A stretch of DNA of 64,000 bases from Aminobacter carboxidus (GCF_014863355.1 NZ_JACZEP010000003.1:434001-498000), one strand, 5' to 3'; positions 1 through 9,850 are shown, numbered from the stretch's first letter. Notes: generated by a model from the sequence alone, not told the origin. Program-made: numbers and translations.

Positions 1-496
1 TTTCGAGGCCGAGCGCCCGCGACGGCCGCAGCATCACGCGGCGGAAGTCATTGGAGGTGAACTCCTGCCACTCGGTACCGGACTGCGGGTTGAGGCCGAC
101 GAGATAGGTGGCGTCCGATGTCGTGCCGCGGATCTTGTATTTGACTGGGCTGCGGAAGCTGAAGTCGGGGAAGAAGCTTGTCGCCTGCAGTCGCCCGTCC
201 GAGTTGGTGGCGAGTTTTGTTGGCGGCACCGCATTGAGTTTCTCGTTCAGCGCTGCGGCGGTGACGGGTTCACCCCAGTTTCCGTCCTTGTCGCTGAGCT
301 GGAACTCGAATTTGGCGAGGTCGAAGCTGTAGGTCGAAAACGACTTGGACAGCATGATCGCCAAGGGTGCGGCCAGCGCAACCAGCAGGTAGAGCGCGAT
401 CACCAACATCAGGCCGCGCTTGATCAGTTCGTCGCGGTCGAGCCGCAGGCGGAGGGGGCGGCCGACCGGCAGGGCGGTGTCGATTGCCATCGCCAT
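1..496 (-). CDS. ABC transporter permease, 2-aminoethylphosphonate type (partial, runs off window start)
   Basis: Only the N-terminal ~165 residues are present. Read on the minus strand from the ATG at 494-496, the protein begins MAMAIDTALPVG, has one membrane segment (about residues 28-48, LMLVIALYLLVALAAPLAIM), and then a long soluble, probably periplasmic stretch before the window edge. It starts one base after the stop of the ATPase gene, so the two are translationally linked. A first TM helix followed by a periplasmic insert fits permeases of phosphonate/iron-type importers. Position in the AEP locus supports an AEP permease (PhnU/PhnV role), but the transmembrane core lies outside the window. 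An in-frame alternative ATG lies at 488-490. Confidence 0.75.
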   Translation of the reverse strand, partial: MAMAIDTALPVGRPLRLRLDRDELIKRGLMLVIALYLLVALAAPLAIMLSKSFSTYSFDLAKFEFQLSDKDGNWGEPVTAAALNEKLNAVPPTKLATNSDGRLQATSFFPDFSFRSPVKYKIRGTTSDATYLVGLNPQSGTEWQEFTSNDFRRVMLRPSRALGLE

Positions 497-497
497 C

Positions 498-1604
498 TCA
501 GGCGCCCCTGGGGTAGATCAGTAGCCGTTCGGCCGGCAGTTCGACGGTCAGCTCTCCGCCCGGCACCAGCGACAGGCGGCGCGCAGCATTGATGGAGAAG
601 TCGGCGATCAGCGTCTCGTTGCCGAGTGCGTGGCCGTGCAGCCGGGTCCGCCAGAACGAGCCCAGGAACTCCATCTCGCTGATGGTGACGTCGATGGTGT
701 TGGCGGCGGCCCCGTTGGCGAGCGAGCCGCTGGCATGGGGGATGATGTCCTCCGGGCGGATCGCAGCGATGACGGGCGTACCGTCATCATAGTCATGCGG
801 CTCGCAATGGAAACTCGCCGCGCCGATGCCGACGGCGTTGTTCGATGCCCTGGCCTCGAACTTGTTGGCCTCACCGATGAAGTCGGCCACGAACAGCGTC
901 GCCGGATGACGATAGATTTCGGTCGGCGTGCCGATCTGCTCGATGACGCCGTGGTTCATCACCACGATGCGGTCGGCCATCGACAGCGCCTCTTCCTGGT
1001 CATGGGTGACCATGATGGTGGTGACGCCGAGCTTGCGCTGAAGCTCCTTGATCTCGTGGCGCAGATGGGTGCGCACCTTGGCGTCGAGTGCCGACAGCGG
1101 CTCGTCGAGCAGCAGCAGGCCGGGTGAAATGGCAATGGCGCGGGCAAGAGCAATGCGTTGCTGCTGGCCGCCGGAAAGCTGGGCCGGGTACTTGTTGCCC
1201 TGCTCGGGCAGGCCGACGAGCTTGAGCAGTTCGGTGACGCGGGCTTCGATCTCGGCGCGCGGGCGCTTGGTGTTTTCGAGGCCGAAGGCGATGTTCCTGG
1301 CGATCGTCAGGTTGGGGAACAACGCGTAGGACTGGAAGACGATGCCGTAGTCGCGCTGTGACGGCGGCAGCGTCGAGACGTCGCGTCCGCCCTGCTGGAT
1401 CGAGCCGCGGGTCTGCAGGTCGAGACCGGCAATCGCCCGCAGGAGTGTGGTCTTGCCGCAGCCCGAAGGGCCGAGGAAGCAGACGAACTCACCCTCGCTG
1501 ATGTCGAGCGATATGTCCTTCAACGCATGGAAATCGCCGAAGGCTTTCCAGACGTTTGCGATCTTGAGATAGGCTGGCTTCACGTTCAGGCTGGCGGCGG
1601 TCAT
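498..1604 (-). CDS. phnT: ABC transporter ATP-binding protein, 2-aminoethylphosphonate import
   Basis: About 368 residues from the ATG at 1602-1604 (MTAASLNVKPAYLK). The reading frame is open further upstream to 1715, but those extra residues are not ATPase-like. It has Walker A GPSGCGKTT (about residues 45-53), signature LSGGQQQR, Walker B LLLLDEPLSALD and switch His in MVTHDQEEA, followed by a TOBE-like C-terminal domain. This is the CysA/PotA/FbpC class used with single-solute periplasmic importers. It follows the binding-protein gene and precedes the permease on the same strand, and phnW/phnA/phnY lie upstream, so it most likely powers AEP import. PotA-type polyamine specificity cannot be excluded from sequence alone. 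Confidence 0.85.
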   Translation of the reverse strand: MTAASLNVKPAYLKIANVWKAFGDFHALKDISLDISEGEFVCFLGPSGCGKTTLLRAIAGLDLQTRGSIQQGGRDVSTLPPSQRDYGIVFQSYALFPNLTIARNIAFGLENTKRPRAEIEARVTELLKLVGLPEQGNKYPAQLSGGQQQRIALARAIAISPGLLLLDEPLSALDAKVRTHLRHEIKELQRKLGVTTIMVTHDQEEALSMADRIVVMNHGVIEQIGTPTEIYRHPATLFVADFIGEANKFEARASNNAVGIGAASFHCEPHDYDDGTPVIAAIRPEDIIPHASGSLANGAAANTIDVTISEMEFLGSFWRTRLHGHALGNETLIADFSINAARRLSLVPGGELTVELPAERLLIYPRGA

Positions 1605-1733
1605 GGCGCTCACTTCAGTCGGAATTCGCGGCTGCCCGGCGAGGGTTTCGTGTCTCATCGTAACCATCCGGCTTGGGGGCAAGGGTGCGGGCGCAGCACA
1701 AGGCGGCGCCCGCATGTCGAGGCTGGCTGAAGG

Positions 1734-2756
1734 TCAGCTCTTCGGCTCGGACTTCGAGTCGTAGCGCTTGGTCCATTCCTCGAGGATGGTGTTGCGGTTG
1801 TTGGCCGCCCATTCGAAGTCGTTCTTGATCATCCTGGCTTCGATGTCGGCAGGAAGGTGCTGCACCGGCTTGGCGACGCCGGGCATGGCGACGACCGCAT
1901 AGCCGACATTGTACATCTCGTTGGCCTTCTTGGTGACCGACCAGTCGAGCAGGGTCTTGGCGGCTTCTTGCTTGGACGTGCCGGCGACGATTGCCGACGC
2001 TTCCATGTCCCAGCCGATACCTTCTTCGGGGATGATGATGTCGATGGGCGCACCTTCAGCCTTCGACTTGGCGGCGCGGAACTCGAAGGAGATGCCGACC
2101 ACCGTCTCGCCTGCGGCTGCCATCTTGCACGGCTTGGAGCCCGAATGCGTGTAGGCGGCTACGTTCTGGTGCAGGCCGTCCATATAGGTCCAGCCGTCCT
2201 TCTCGCCGAACAACTGCAGCCAGCTCGATACGTCGAGATAGCCGGTGCCTGACGATGCCGGGTTCGGCATCACGACATGCCCCTTGTATTCGGCCTTGGT
2301 GAGATCCTTCCAGCTCTTCGGCGCGGTCAGGCCAAGTTTCTGGCCTTCGACGGTGTTGAAGCAGATCGAAGCGGCCCAGGCATCCATGCCGACCCAGCTT
2401 GGCGGGCTGTCGCTGTCGACGAAATTGGGCTTCAGCTGGTCAGCCCCCTTGGGCGCATAGGCTTCCAGCATGCCCTCGGACTTGAGAACCAGAAGCGATG
2501 TGGCGGCGAGGCCCCAGACCACGTCGGCCTGCGGGTTGTCCTTCTCGGCGAGCAGCTTGGCGGTGATGACGCCGGTGGAGTCGCGGATGAAGTTCAACTT
2601 GATGTCGGGATGGTCCTGATTGAAGGTCTCGGCATAACGCTTGAGGTCTTCCGCCTCGATAGCGGTGTAGACCGTGAGCTCGGTCTCCGCCCAGGCCGCC
2701 GATGACATCAGCATCGCCGCGAAGGCGGCAAGCGCGAAGGTTTTCTTCTGGTTCAT
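1734..2756 (-). CDS. phnS: Periplasmic 2-aminoethylphosphonate-binding protein
   Basis: About 340 residues. The start MNQKKTFALAAFAAMLMSSA was chosen because a GGGAG ribosome site precedes it and it yields a clean signal peptide cleaved near AWAETE; an upstream start would add five residues (MGANS). The mature protein is a type II periplasmic binding protein (LTVYTAIEAEDLKRYAETF, ADVVWGLAATS) of the family that holds iron, thiosulfate and AEP binders. It is first in the transporter part of the locus, followed by ATPase and permease. The assignment to AEP rests on the neighbouring PhnW/PhnY/PhnA genes. An AT-rich dyad 130 bp upstream (2884-2901) may control it. Confidence 0.85.
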   Translation of the reverse strand: MNQKKTFALAAFAAMLMSSAAWAETELTVYTAIEAEDLKRYAETFNQDHPDIKLNFIRDSTGVITAKLLAEKDNPQADVVWGLAATSLLVLKSEGMLEAYAPKGADQLKPNFVDSDSPPSWVGMDAWAASICFNTVEGQKLGLTAPKSWKDLTKAEYKGHVVMPNPASSGTGYLDVSSWLQLFGEKDGWTYMDGLHQNVAAYTHSGSKPCKMAAAGETVVGISFEFRAAKSKAEGAPIDIIIPEEGIGWDMEASAIVAGTSKQEAAKTLLDWSVTKKANEMYNVGYAVVAMPGVAKPVQHLPADIEARMIKNDFEWAANNRNTILEEWTKRYDSKSEPKS

Positions 2757-2883
2757 TGAATTGGCTCCCATTTGAATCGCTTAGGCACGTTCTGATTGGG
2801 AGAGGTCTTGTCGGGTCGCGTTTTCAGCTGTGCCCGTTTTGCGCCTCGTCCATGGTCGATAGTGGGAACGGGCGTTCAATAAG

Positions 2884-2901
2884 TAAAATCTATTCTTTTT
2901 A
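2884..2901. promoter_or_regulatory. AT-rich dyad upstream of the AEP-binding protein gene
   Basis: A perfect inverted repeat TAAAA-N8-TTTTA lies about 130 bp upstream of the binding-protein start. It resembles the dyads at 8048-8065 and 9851-9870, which sit upstream of phnW and between the Na/Pi transporter and LysR genes. Together they look like sites for the LysR regulator of the locus; this is inference from spacing and sequence. Confidence 0.4.
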
Positions 2902-3020
2902 TGATCTGGTAGGCTGAGCTTATGTGATGCACAGGGTTACGACAGGCATGTGACAGGGTTGCCGCATGCTTGTGCATCGCTGCTAGTTTTCTGTGCCGAG
3001 AAGCGAAATTTGCCGAACTG

Positions 3021-3860
3021 TCAGCCCGAAAAGGCGAGCGCAACAACGCCGCCGGCAACGATGGCGGCCGAAACGATGCGGGCCTGCCAGGGTCGCTCGC
3101 CGAAAATGAACAGGCCGATCAGGGCCGCGATGATGACGCTCGATTCACGCACGGCCGAAACCGCGCCCAAGGGCGCGATGGTCTTGGCGTAGATGACGAG
3201 GCCATAAGCGGAGACCGCACCCAGGCCGCCGACGAGGCCTAGCATGACGGTCTTGCGGTCGATGGTGTGGGTCGTTCCGCGCCGCCGGAACAGCACGAAC
3301 AGCGTCACCGGAAATTCGAGCAGGAACAGCCAGCCCATATAGCCGAACGGGCTGTCGGACAGGCGCACGCCGATACCGTCGATGACCGAATAGGACGCGA
3401 TCAGCACACCGTTGATGGCGGCGGCACCAACCGCCCGCGGATCGGCATGGGCCGCACCACGCTGGAAGGCGAGGAAGGCGATGCCGAAGGTGATCGCGCC
3501 AAGCCCGAGCCAGCCGAGCGGCGGCAGTGTTTCGCCGATCATCACATAAGCGCCGAAGGCGACAAGCGCCGGCGCCAGGCCTCGGGCAATGGGGTAGACT
3601 TGGCTCAAGTCGCCCAGGCGATAGGACTGGAACAGGAAGACGTAGTAGCCGTAGTGGATGACCGTCGACAGGAAGATGTAGATCCAGCTCGCCTGCGACG
3701 GCGGTGTGGCGAAGAACACCAGCACGAGCCCGAGCGTGGCATGCGTGGCGGACACCGCTGCCAGTACGACGGCGCGGTCCGTCGCCGCCTTGACGACCGC
3801 GTTCCAGCTCGCATGCAGCAAGGCTGCCACCAGCACGATGGTAAGGGCGAAACCGGACAT
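3021..3860 (-). CDS. EamA/DMT-family permease
   Basis: 279 residues, almost entirely hydrophobic, consistent with the ten-helix DMT (EamA) fold made of two five-helix repeats. The N-terminus (SGFALTIVLVAALLHASWNAVVKA) is the usual first helix, and the last helix (IVSAAIVAGGVVALAFSG) ends at the C-terminus. The gene lies between phnY and the AEP-binding protein gene on the same strand. DMT proteins next to AEP genes could move AEP, a breakdown product or an amino compound across the inner membrane; substrate and direction cannot be read from sequence. A hairpin at 3961-3983 separates it from phnY, so it may be transcribed partly independently. Confidence 0.8.
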   Translation of the reverse strand: MSGFALTIVLVAALLHASWNAVVKAATDRAVVLAAVSATHATLGLVLVFFATPPSQASWIYIFLSTVIHYGYYVFLFQSYRLGDLSQVYPIARGLAPALVAFGAYVMIGETLPPLGWLGLGAITFGIAFLAFQRGAAHADPRAVGAAAINGVLIASYSVIDGIGVRLSDSPFGYMGWLFLLEFPVTLFVLFRRRGTTHTIDRKTVMLGLVGGLGAVSAYGLVIYAKTIAPLGAVSAVRESSVIIAALIGLFIFGERPWQARIVSAAIVAGGVVALAFSG

Positions 3861-3960
3861 CGGTCAGGCTTTCGAGGTGGGCAAGCGAAAAAGGGGAGAG
3901 GGCTGCGATCCGGTCAAGCTCGCCCCGGCAGTTGGCAATAGCATTTCCCCTCCAAGCAAA

Positions 3961-3983
3961 TGAGGGGGCGCCAGGCCCCCTCA
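3961..3983 (-). terminator. Strong GC hairpin downstream of phnY
   Basis: A perfect 9-bp stem TGAGGGGGC / GCCCCCTCA with a 5-nt loop lies 37 bases beyond the phnY stop. No T-run follows on the minus strand, so it may attenuate or stabilise the mRNA rather than act as a classical intrinsic terminator. Confidence 0.5.
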
Positions 3984-4019
3984 TCGACACTCATCTGATT
4001 TGCCGGCTCAAGACAAGGC

Positions 4020-5477
4020 TCAGGCCCACGGCAAAGAGAATGTCTTGACGTTGGTGAAGCTTTTCATGGCTTCGATGACGCCTTCCTTGTAGCCGTTGCC
4101 GGAGTCCTTGATCCCGCCAAAAGGCGACATCTCGATGCGGTATCCCGGGACTTCCCAGATATTCACCGTGCCGACCTGCAGGCCGGCGATGTATTTCTGC
4201 ATGCGCCGGAAGTCGTTGGTGCACACACCTGACGACAGGCCGAAGGCGGTCGAGTTGGACAGCGCGATCAGCTCGTCGTCATTGTCGGGCGCGCGCACGA
4301 TCGGGATGATCGGACCGAAGGTCTCTTCCATCACCAGCTCAGAGGTATGCGGCACGCGGTCGACGACGATCGGCGGCAACAGCGCGCCCTTTCGGCCTGG
4401 GTCGTAGAGCACTTCGGCACCTTGTTCGGCGGCCATGTAGACGCGCTTTTCAAACAGCGCAGCAGCCTTCTCGTGCACCACGGTGCCGAGATCGGTACTG
4501 CGGTCCATCGGGTCGCCGAACCTGATCTTCCTGGCCCGCTCCAGCACCATCGGCACGAAACGGTCGGCAACACTTTCCTGGCACAGGATGCGCTTGACCG
4601 CGGTGCAGCGCTGGCCCGAGTTCTTGGTGGCGCCAGCGACCGCCAGATCGGCTGCCTTGGCGAGATCGTCGTCGGAGAGGTCGTTGAGGATGATCAGAGG
4701 ATCGTTGCCGCCGAGCTCCAGCACCTGACGCTTGTAGCCGGCGGTGCGGGCAATCAGCTTGCCCACCGGCACACCGCCGGTGAAGGTGATCAGCTCGATA
4801 TTCTCGTTGGTGATCATCTCGGCGCCGATGTCGGCGGGCATGCCCGTCACGACAGACAGCATCTCCGGCGGCAGGCCTGCCTCGTAGAGGATGTCGGCGA
4901 GGATCAGCGCCGTCATCGGCGTCAATTCCGTCGGCTTGACCACGACGCAGTTGTTGGTGGCGATTGCCGGTGCCACCTTGTGCGACACCATGTTGAGCGG
5001 ATGGTTGAAGGGTGTGATTGCCGAGATCGCCTTCAGCGGCTCACGCGTGGTGAATATTTTCCGCGCCTTGCCGTGCGGCGTGAGATCGCAGGAGAAGATC
5101 TGGCCGTCGTCCTGGATGCACATCTGCGCCGACAGCGTGAATACGTCGTAGGCGCGGCCAACCTCGTACAAGGAGTCGGCCTTGGAGATGCCGAGCTCCA
5201 ACGTGATGATGTCGGAGATCTCTTCCTTGCGCGCGGCAAGGGCTTCGGCCGTGCGGAACAGGATCTGCTGACGCTCGTAGCGCGTCAGCTTCGGCTTGTA
5301 GTTGGCCGCGATCTCGAAGGCCTGGCGGGCGTGCTCGGCACGCCCCGCCGGCACCGTGCCGATCACCGCATCGGTGTAGGGGTAGTGGACGTTGACGACG
5401 CCATCGGCATCGACCTTGCGTCCGGCGATGCGCATCGGCTCATGACGCACCTTGAACGTTGTTTCAGCCTTGACCAT
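4020..5477 (-). CDS. phnY: Phosphonoacetaldehyde dehydrogenase
   Basis: About 485 residues from [14 protein letters not shown]; this start has a GGGAGGACC ribosome site, and the frame is open a little further upstream to 5531. It is an aldehyde dehydrogenase with the glutamate motif LELGGNDP (E254) and catalytic Cys in NSGQRCTAV (C291). With this start the Cys falls at residue 291, as I recall for Sinorhizobium meliloti PhnY. The enzyme oxidises phosphonoacetaldehyde to phosphonoacetate with NAD, between PhnW and PhnA in AEP breakdown. phnA lies 14 bases upstream, so the pair is co-transcribed. Family membership is certain; substrate is assigned from the flanking phnA and phnW. Confidence 0.93.
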   Translation of the reverse strand: MVKAETTFKVRHEPMRIAGRKVDADGVVNVHYPYTDAVIGTVPAGRAEHARQAFEIAANYKPKLTRYERQQILFRTAEALAARKEEISDIITLELGISKADSLYEVGRAYDVFTLSAQMCIQDDGQIFSCDLTPHGKARKIFTTREPLKAISAITPFNHPLNMVSHKVAPAIATNNCVVVKPTELTPMTALILADILYEAGLPPEMLSVVTGMPADIGAEMITNENIELITFTGGVPVGKLIARTAGYKRQVLELGGNDPLIILNDLSDDDLAKAADLAVAGATKNSGQRCTAVKRILCQESVADRFVPMVLERARKIRFGDPMDRSTDLGTVVHEKAAALFEKRVYMAAEQGAEVLYDPGRKGALLPPIVVDRVPHTSELVMEETFGPIIPIVRAPDNDDELIALSNSTAFGLSSGVCTNDFRRMQKYIAGLQVGTVNIWEVPGYRIEMSPFGGIKDSGNGYKEGVIEAMKSFTNVKTFSLPWA

Positions 5478-5490
5478 CACAGGTCCTCCC

Positions 5491-6747
5491 TCAGGCCAGT
5501 GCCGCCGCCATGGCGGCATAATAGAACGCATCGAAGTTGCGCAGAACCGGCTCGTTGGGCAGCGACGGCAGCTTGCGGTTGACGATGAACGGCACCGCCT
5601 GTTCGGTCAGGCCGCCATGCGAGCGCAGCGGCTCGTTGAGCGCTGCCAGATCATGGCGATGCTCGCTGGTGCCGATGGTCTTGTTTTCAGTCGACACCAA
5701 AACGATGTCGCCGATGCGGTCGGAGGGCAATTCGAAGCGCTCGCAGGCGGTGGCATTGTCGATGACCACGTCGATGCCTTCGATGGCGGCGAGGCGCTTC
5801 ATGATGCCGGCCTGGTCGGCACCTTCGGGCAGATAGGCGGTGGCAAACGAGCCGAGCGCGCCGTGATGGACGACATAAGGATCGGTGATCGGCAGGATGA
5901 CGCGCGCTGCGTCCTTGCCGAGCCACTCGTCGAGCAGGTCCTGGACATAGACCACGTCAGGGGTGCCGTCGGCCTTGTGCTTGGGCTTCATGCCATGGTC
6001 GGCGGTGATGACGATGGCAGCACCGAGCGCGTCGAGTTCGCCGAGATACTTGTCGAACATCTCGTAGAAGGCGTTGGCCTGCGGCACGCCGGGCGCATAT
6101 TTGTGCTGCACGTAGTCGGTCGTGGTCAGATACATCACGTCAGGCTTGAATTCCTTCAGCAGCTTGACGCCGGCGGCAAATACGAACTCCGACAGTTCGG
6201 CCGAATAGACTTCCGGCACCGGCTTGCCGAGCCAGGCCGAGGCATTGTCGATGCCGTGCTCGGCCTTGGTCGAGACATCGGACTTTTCCGACGAAAAGCA
6301 GATGGCGCGGCCTTCGTCGAACTTCAGGCCGCTGCCGAGCAGGGCGCGCAGCTTGTCCTTGGCGGTGACCACGGCAACGCGTGCGCCGGCATCGTAGAAG
6401 GCCTGGAAGACGGTCGGCGCGCGCAGGAAGCGCGGGTCGTTCATCATCACTTCCTTGCCGGTCTCGCGCTCATAGAGATAGTTGCCGCAGATGCCATGCA
6501 CGGCCGGCGGCCGGCCGGTGGCGATCGACAGGTTGTTGGGGTTGGTGAAGCTCGGGATGACGCTGTGGGCGGTGCGCTCGGTGCCCTTGGCGCGGATCTT
6601 CACCAAGTTCGGCATCAGGTCCGCCTTGATCGCTTCGTCGAGATAGGCCGGCTCGCAGCCGTCGAGGCAGATGGCAATTGCCGGCACCCGCGGCCATTCA
6701 TAGTTGCGGCCGTTGGCGCTGACGTTGATCGTGCTCATCTTGTTCAT
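5491..6747 (-). CDS. phnA: Phosphonoacetate hydrolase
   Basis: 418 residues of the alkaline phosphatase/nucleotide pyrophosphatase superfamily, the usual length for PhnA. Metal-binding and nucleophile motifs are visible: [13 protein letters not shown] near residue 25 and [10 protein letters not shown] with the nucleophile Thr at residue 68 (numbered from the first Met), [11 protein letters not shown] in the middle and [15 protein letters not shown] later. The enzyme splits the C-P bond of phosphonoacetate to acetate and phosphate in the cytoplasm using two zinc ions. It sits between phnW and phnY, giving the complete PhnW-PhnY-PhnA route. An alternative start three residues later (Met4) is possible. 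Confidence 0.95.
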   Translation of the reverse strand: MNKMSTINVSANGRNYEWPRVPAIAICLDGCEPAYLDEAIKADLMPNLVKIRAKGTERTAHSVIPSFTNPNNLSIATGRPPAVHGICGNYLYERETGKEVMMNDPRFLRAPTVFQAFYDAGARVAVVTAKDKLRALLGSGLKFDEGRAICFSSEKSDVSTKAEHGIDNASAWLGKPVPEVYSAELSEFVFAAGVKLLKEFKPDVMYLTTTDYVQHKYAPGVPQANAFYEMFDKYLGELDALGAAIVITADHGMKPKHKADGTPDVVYVQDLLDEWLGKDAARVILPITDPYVVHHGALGSFATAYLPEGADQAGIMKRLAAIEGIDVVIDNATACERFELPSDRIGDIVLVSTENKTIGTSEHRHDLAALNEPLRSHGGLTEQAVPFIVNRKLPSLPNEPVLRNFDAFYYAAMAAALA

Positions 6748-6777
6748 GGGGGGAGGTCCTTTGTGATCTTCTTGTTG

Positions 6778-7980
6778 TCAGGCGGCGAGCTTGGCGCGCT
6801 CGGCGATGGCAGCTGCTGGGGGAGCAGCGGTATCGACGCCCATTTCGCGCAGTGACTGGCCGGCAGCCTCGACCACCTTGCGCATGACATGCTCGTCCAT
6901 CCGCCCGATGCAGCCGACGCGGAAGCTGTCCACCACCGTCAGCTTGCCCGGATAGATGATGAAGCCCTTTTCCTTCATCAGCTCGTAGAAGCGGTCGAAG
7001 GAAAAATCCGGATGAGCCGGGTTGAAGAAGGTGACGATGATCGGCGACAGCCAGCGGTCCTTGAGCAGCGTTTCGAAGCCCAGTTCGCGCATGCCAGAAA
7101 CCATGACGTCACGGTTTCTGGTGTAGCGCGCGCCGCGGCCGGCAACGCCGCCCTCGACCTCGTGCTGACGCAGGGCTTCAAGGAAAGCCGCCACCACATG
7201 CGTCGGTGGGGTGTAGCGCCACTGGCCGGTCTTGTTCATGTGCGCCCACTGGGCATGCACGTCGAGGCTGAGCGAATGGCTGCGGCCCTTGGCGGCCTCG
7301 AGCTCACTCTTGCGGGCGATGATGAAGCCGAAGCCGGGTACGCCCTCGATGCATTTGTTGGCGGAAGACACCATGGCCTCGTAGCGCACGTCGCCGACTT
7401 CGAGCGGGATGGCACCAAAGGCGCTCATCGAGTCGACCAGGAACTTGCGGCCCTTGGCGTAGACGGTCTCGGAGATCTCGGCGACCGGGTTGAGGATGCC
7501 GGAGCTGGTCTCGCAATGGACCAGGATGACGTGGGTGATGGCAGGGTCGGCGTCGAGGGCTGCAGCCACCTCATCACCGCGCGGCGGCATGTAGTCGCCC
7601 TTGTCGATGGCGACGTGGTCGCGGCCGAGATAGCCGAGCGTCTGGACGATGCGCTGGCCGTAGGCGCCATTGACCAGCACCAGCGCCTTGCCGTCACGCG
7701 GCACGAACGAGCCGAGCATCGCCTCGACGGCGAAGCTGCCGCTGCCTTGCATCGGCACGCAATCGAACTCGCCGTTTCCGTCGCCGAGCATGGCGAGCAG
7801 ACGCTGGCGCATCTCTGATGTCATCGCCCGGAAATCGCCGTCCCAGGAGCCCCAGTCGCGCAGCATCGCCTGCTTGACCGCATAGGAGGTGGTCAGCGGC
7901 CCGGGGGTGAGCAAATAGGGCTCGCCCAGGGCCGGAGCGGGGAAGGGGGCCTGAGCCGCAAGCTTGTGTTCGGACAGCAT
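6778..7980 (-). CDS. phnW: 2-aminoethylphosphonate:pyruvate aminotransferase
   Basis: 400 residues, fold-type I PLP enzyme. The N-terminal part has YLLTPGPLTTSYAVKQAMLRDWGS, typical of PhnW. The PLP lysine lies in SSANKCIEGVPGFGF (Lys209 from the first Met), and the glycine-rich MQGSGSFAVEAML contacts cofactor phosphate. The enzyme moves the amino group of AEP to pyruvate, giving phosphonoacetaldehyde and alanine. A clear AGGAG site precedes the ATG at 7978-7980. About 30 residues before YLLTPGP is slightly longer than many PhnW proteins. It heads the phnW-phnA-phnY group, and a promoter-like dyad lies just upstream at 8048-8065. Confidence 0.95.
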   Translation of the reverse strand: MLSEHKLAAQAPFPAPALGEPYLLTPGPLTTSYAVKQAMLRDWGSWDGDFRAMTSEMRQRLLAMLGDGNGEFDCVPMQGSGSFAVEAMLGSFVPRDGKALVLVNGAYGQRIVQTLGYLGRDHVAIDKGDYMPPRGDEVAAALDADPAITHVILVHCETSSGILNPVAEISETVYAKGRKFLVDSMSAFGAIPLEVGDVRYEAMVSSANKCIEGVPGFGFIIARKSELEAAKGRSHSLSLDVHAQWAHMNKTGQWRYTPPTHVVAAFLEALRQHEVEGGVAGRGARYTRNRDVMVSGMRELGFETLLKDRWLSPIIVTFFNPAHPDFSFDRFYELMKEKGFIIYPGKLTVVDSFRVGCIGRMDEHVMRKVVEAAGQSLREMGVDTAAPPAAAIAERAKLAA

Positions 7981-8047
7981 TTCTTTTCTCCTGGCCGTCT
8001 TGGGGATGTCTTGTTCGGCTTCACATTGCTGGCAGGCAATCCATATG

Positions 8048-8065
8048 TAAAATCGTTATTTTGTA
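8048..8065. promoter_or_regulatory. AT-rich dyad upstream of phnW containing AAATCGTTA
   Basis: TAAAATCGTTATTTTGTA contains AAAA-N6-TTTT symmetry and the 9-mer AAATCGTTA, which recurs in the Na/Pi transporter-LysR intergenic region (9854-9862). It lies 68 bases upstream of the phnW start, a suitable place for a LysR-type activator site or promoter. Function is inferred. Confidence 0.4.
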
Positions 8066-8112
8066 TCCACCTATAATCCGAAACGATGATGCCTCCATGA
8101 CGGGCACTCCGA

Positions 8113-9780
8113 CTAGGCCGTCTTGGCAAGCCGGCTTTCCAGCAGGTCGCCGCTCTGGGTCAGGATCGGGTAGGCGACCGAGACCAGCAGCGAATTGAAC
8201 TCCTTGAGCGCGCGCACGGCCTCGAGATGGATGTCGCTGGTCTCGATGCTTTGCGGCGTACCCGACTGCAGCCGCTTGAGGTGGCGCTCGTGGCTGTCGC
8301 GCTCCAGCCTGCGCATGCGTTCCTTCTCGACCACCAGCTGGCGCGCCGCTTCGAGGTCGCCCGATACCAGCACGTTCATGGCGATCTGCATGTTGGCAAG
8401 CACACGGTCGTGCAGGGCCGTCAGTTCCGACCAGCCTTCCCTGGAGAAGCTCAGCCTCTTGTCGTTCTTCTCTTCGGCCAGAACCAGCAGGTTCTTGGCG
8501 ATGATATCGCCGGCATGTTCGAGATTGATGGCAAGGTCGGTGAGTTCGATGCCGCGGCGCGCCTCGTCCTGGCTCATCGTGCCTCGATTGACCTCGGCGA
8601 TATAGAGCTTGATGTCGGTGTGGGCACGGTTGACCTCCTCGTCGAGCCGGCGCAGCTGCCCCACGCGCGCCTTGTCGCCGCTCTCGAACAGCTCCATGAC
8701 GGGCCGCAGCATGATCTCCACCGTCTCGGCCATGCGCAGCACCTCGCGCGTGGCACTGGCCAATGCGACACTCGGCATCTTGATGACGGTGCGGTCAAGC
8801 GCGCTCTTGCGCCGCGACATCAGGTCGAATGCTTCCTCGCCTGCCGGTGCGTCGGGCAGGATCAGCCGCGCCAGCTTTTCCATCACCGCGGTGAAGGGCA
8901 GGCAAGCGACCAGCAGAGTGACATTGAAGCCGAGGTGCATGTTGACCACCTGCCGGGCCGCCGTTTCGCCGAACCAGGCCATCGGCAAGGTCGCTACCTG
9001 CAGGCCAAGCAGGATGACGACCGCCGCCGTTGCCCGGAAAATCAGGTTGCCGAGCGGAATCCGCCTGGCTTCGATCGCCTGGCCGCGCGTGAGCCCGACA
9101 GCGACCAGCCCGGCGCCGAGGTTGACGCCGAGGATCATCGGCAGCGCGACTTCGGCCGGCAACACGCCTTGCGCCGCCATCGACATGAACAGGAGCACGG
9201 ACGCGACGCTTGAGTGGACCAGCCAGGTGAACAGGGCCGCTGCGCCAAAGGCCGTGACGGGATCGCTGCGCAGGTAGTCGACGGCCATCGGCAGCAATGC
9301 GCTGTGGCGCATCGGGGCGGTCGCCTCGCCGACCATGCGCAGCGAGATCAGGATGAAGGCGATGCCGAGCAAGGTGCGCCCGGTCTGCTTGACAATGCGG
9401 GCCTCGACCTTGAGAAACATCGTTGCGCCGGCAAACAGCAGCAGCGGCACCAGCCACGAGAGATCGAAAGACAGCGCCTGCACCACCAATGCCGAGCCGA
9501 CGTCGGCGCCCAGCATCACGGCGAGCCCGCCCGAGACAGACATCACGCCGGTGGCGGCGAAGCCGGCGGCCAGCACCGCGACCGCGGTGGCGCTCTGCAG
9601 CATGACGGCGAGCACCGTGCCGGCCGCCGCCGCGCGAACGCGGCCCTTGGTCGCGCCGCGCAGCGCCTCGCGCAACAATACGCCATGCGCACGCTCGACG
9701 CCTGTGCGCACCATGCGCACGGCCCAGAGCAGAAGCATGATGGCGCCCGCCAGCTGCAGCAGGATGTACATAAGATGCAT
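8113..9780 (-). CDS. Na/Pi cotransporter family protein (NptA/PNaS type) with PhoU-like tail
   Basis: 555 residues. Residues ~1-320 are hydrophobic and contain the two inverted-repeat signatures of the PNaS family, seen as AVMLQSATAVAVLAAG and WLVHSSVASVLLFMS. Both deviate from the usual QSSSAT. The C-terminal ~200 residues (from about 345) are helical and charged (LRMAETVEIMLRPVMELFESGD, LAINLEHAGDIIAKNLL), which is the PhoU-like domain. It probably moves phosphate across the inner membrane. Lying between phnW and the divergent LysR gene, it may handle the phosphate released from AEP, either export of excess or uptake. An alternative ATG lies three codons in. Confidence 0.85.
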   Translation of the reverse strand: MHLMYILLQLAGAIMLLLWAVRMVRTGVERAHGVLLREALRGATKGRVRAAAAGTVLAVMLQSATAVAVLAAGFAATGVMSVSGGLAVMLGADVGSALVVQALSFDLSWLVPLLLFAGATMFLKVEARIVKQTGRTLLGIAFILISLRMVGEATAPMRHSALLPMAVDYLRSDPVTAFGAAALFTWLVHSSVASVLLFMSMAAQGVLPAEVALPMILGVNLGAGLVAVGLTRGQAIEARRIPLGNLIFRATAAVVILLGLQVATLPMAWFGETAARQVVNMHLGFNVTLLVACLPFTAVMEKLARLILPDAPAGEEAFDLMSRRKSALDRTVIKMPSVALASATREVLRMAETVEIMLRPVMELFESGDKARVGQLRRLDEEVNRAHTDIKLYIAEVNRGTMSQDEARRGIELTDLAINLEHAGDIIAKNLLVLAEEKNDKRLSFSREGWSELTALHDRVLANMQIAMNVLVSGDLEAARQLVVEKERMRRLERDSHERHLKRLQSGTPQSIETSDIHLEAVRALKEFNSLLVSVAYPILTQSGDLLESRLAKTA

Positions 9781-9850
9781 GGTGCCGTGCCTCCCGACGC
9801 GCGGCGCGCAAGGGTGGCGCCTGCCCTATCCTCGGCATGGCCAGCCATAA

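Noticed and set aside
4347-6855. Two long plus-strand frames (411 and 467 codons)
   Set aside because: Antisense to phnY and phnA, whose catalytic motifs are clear on the minus strand.
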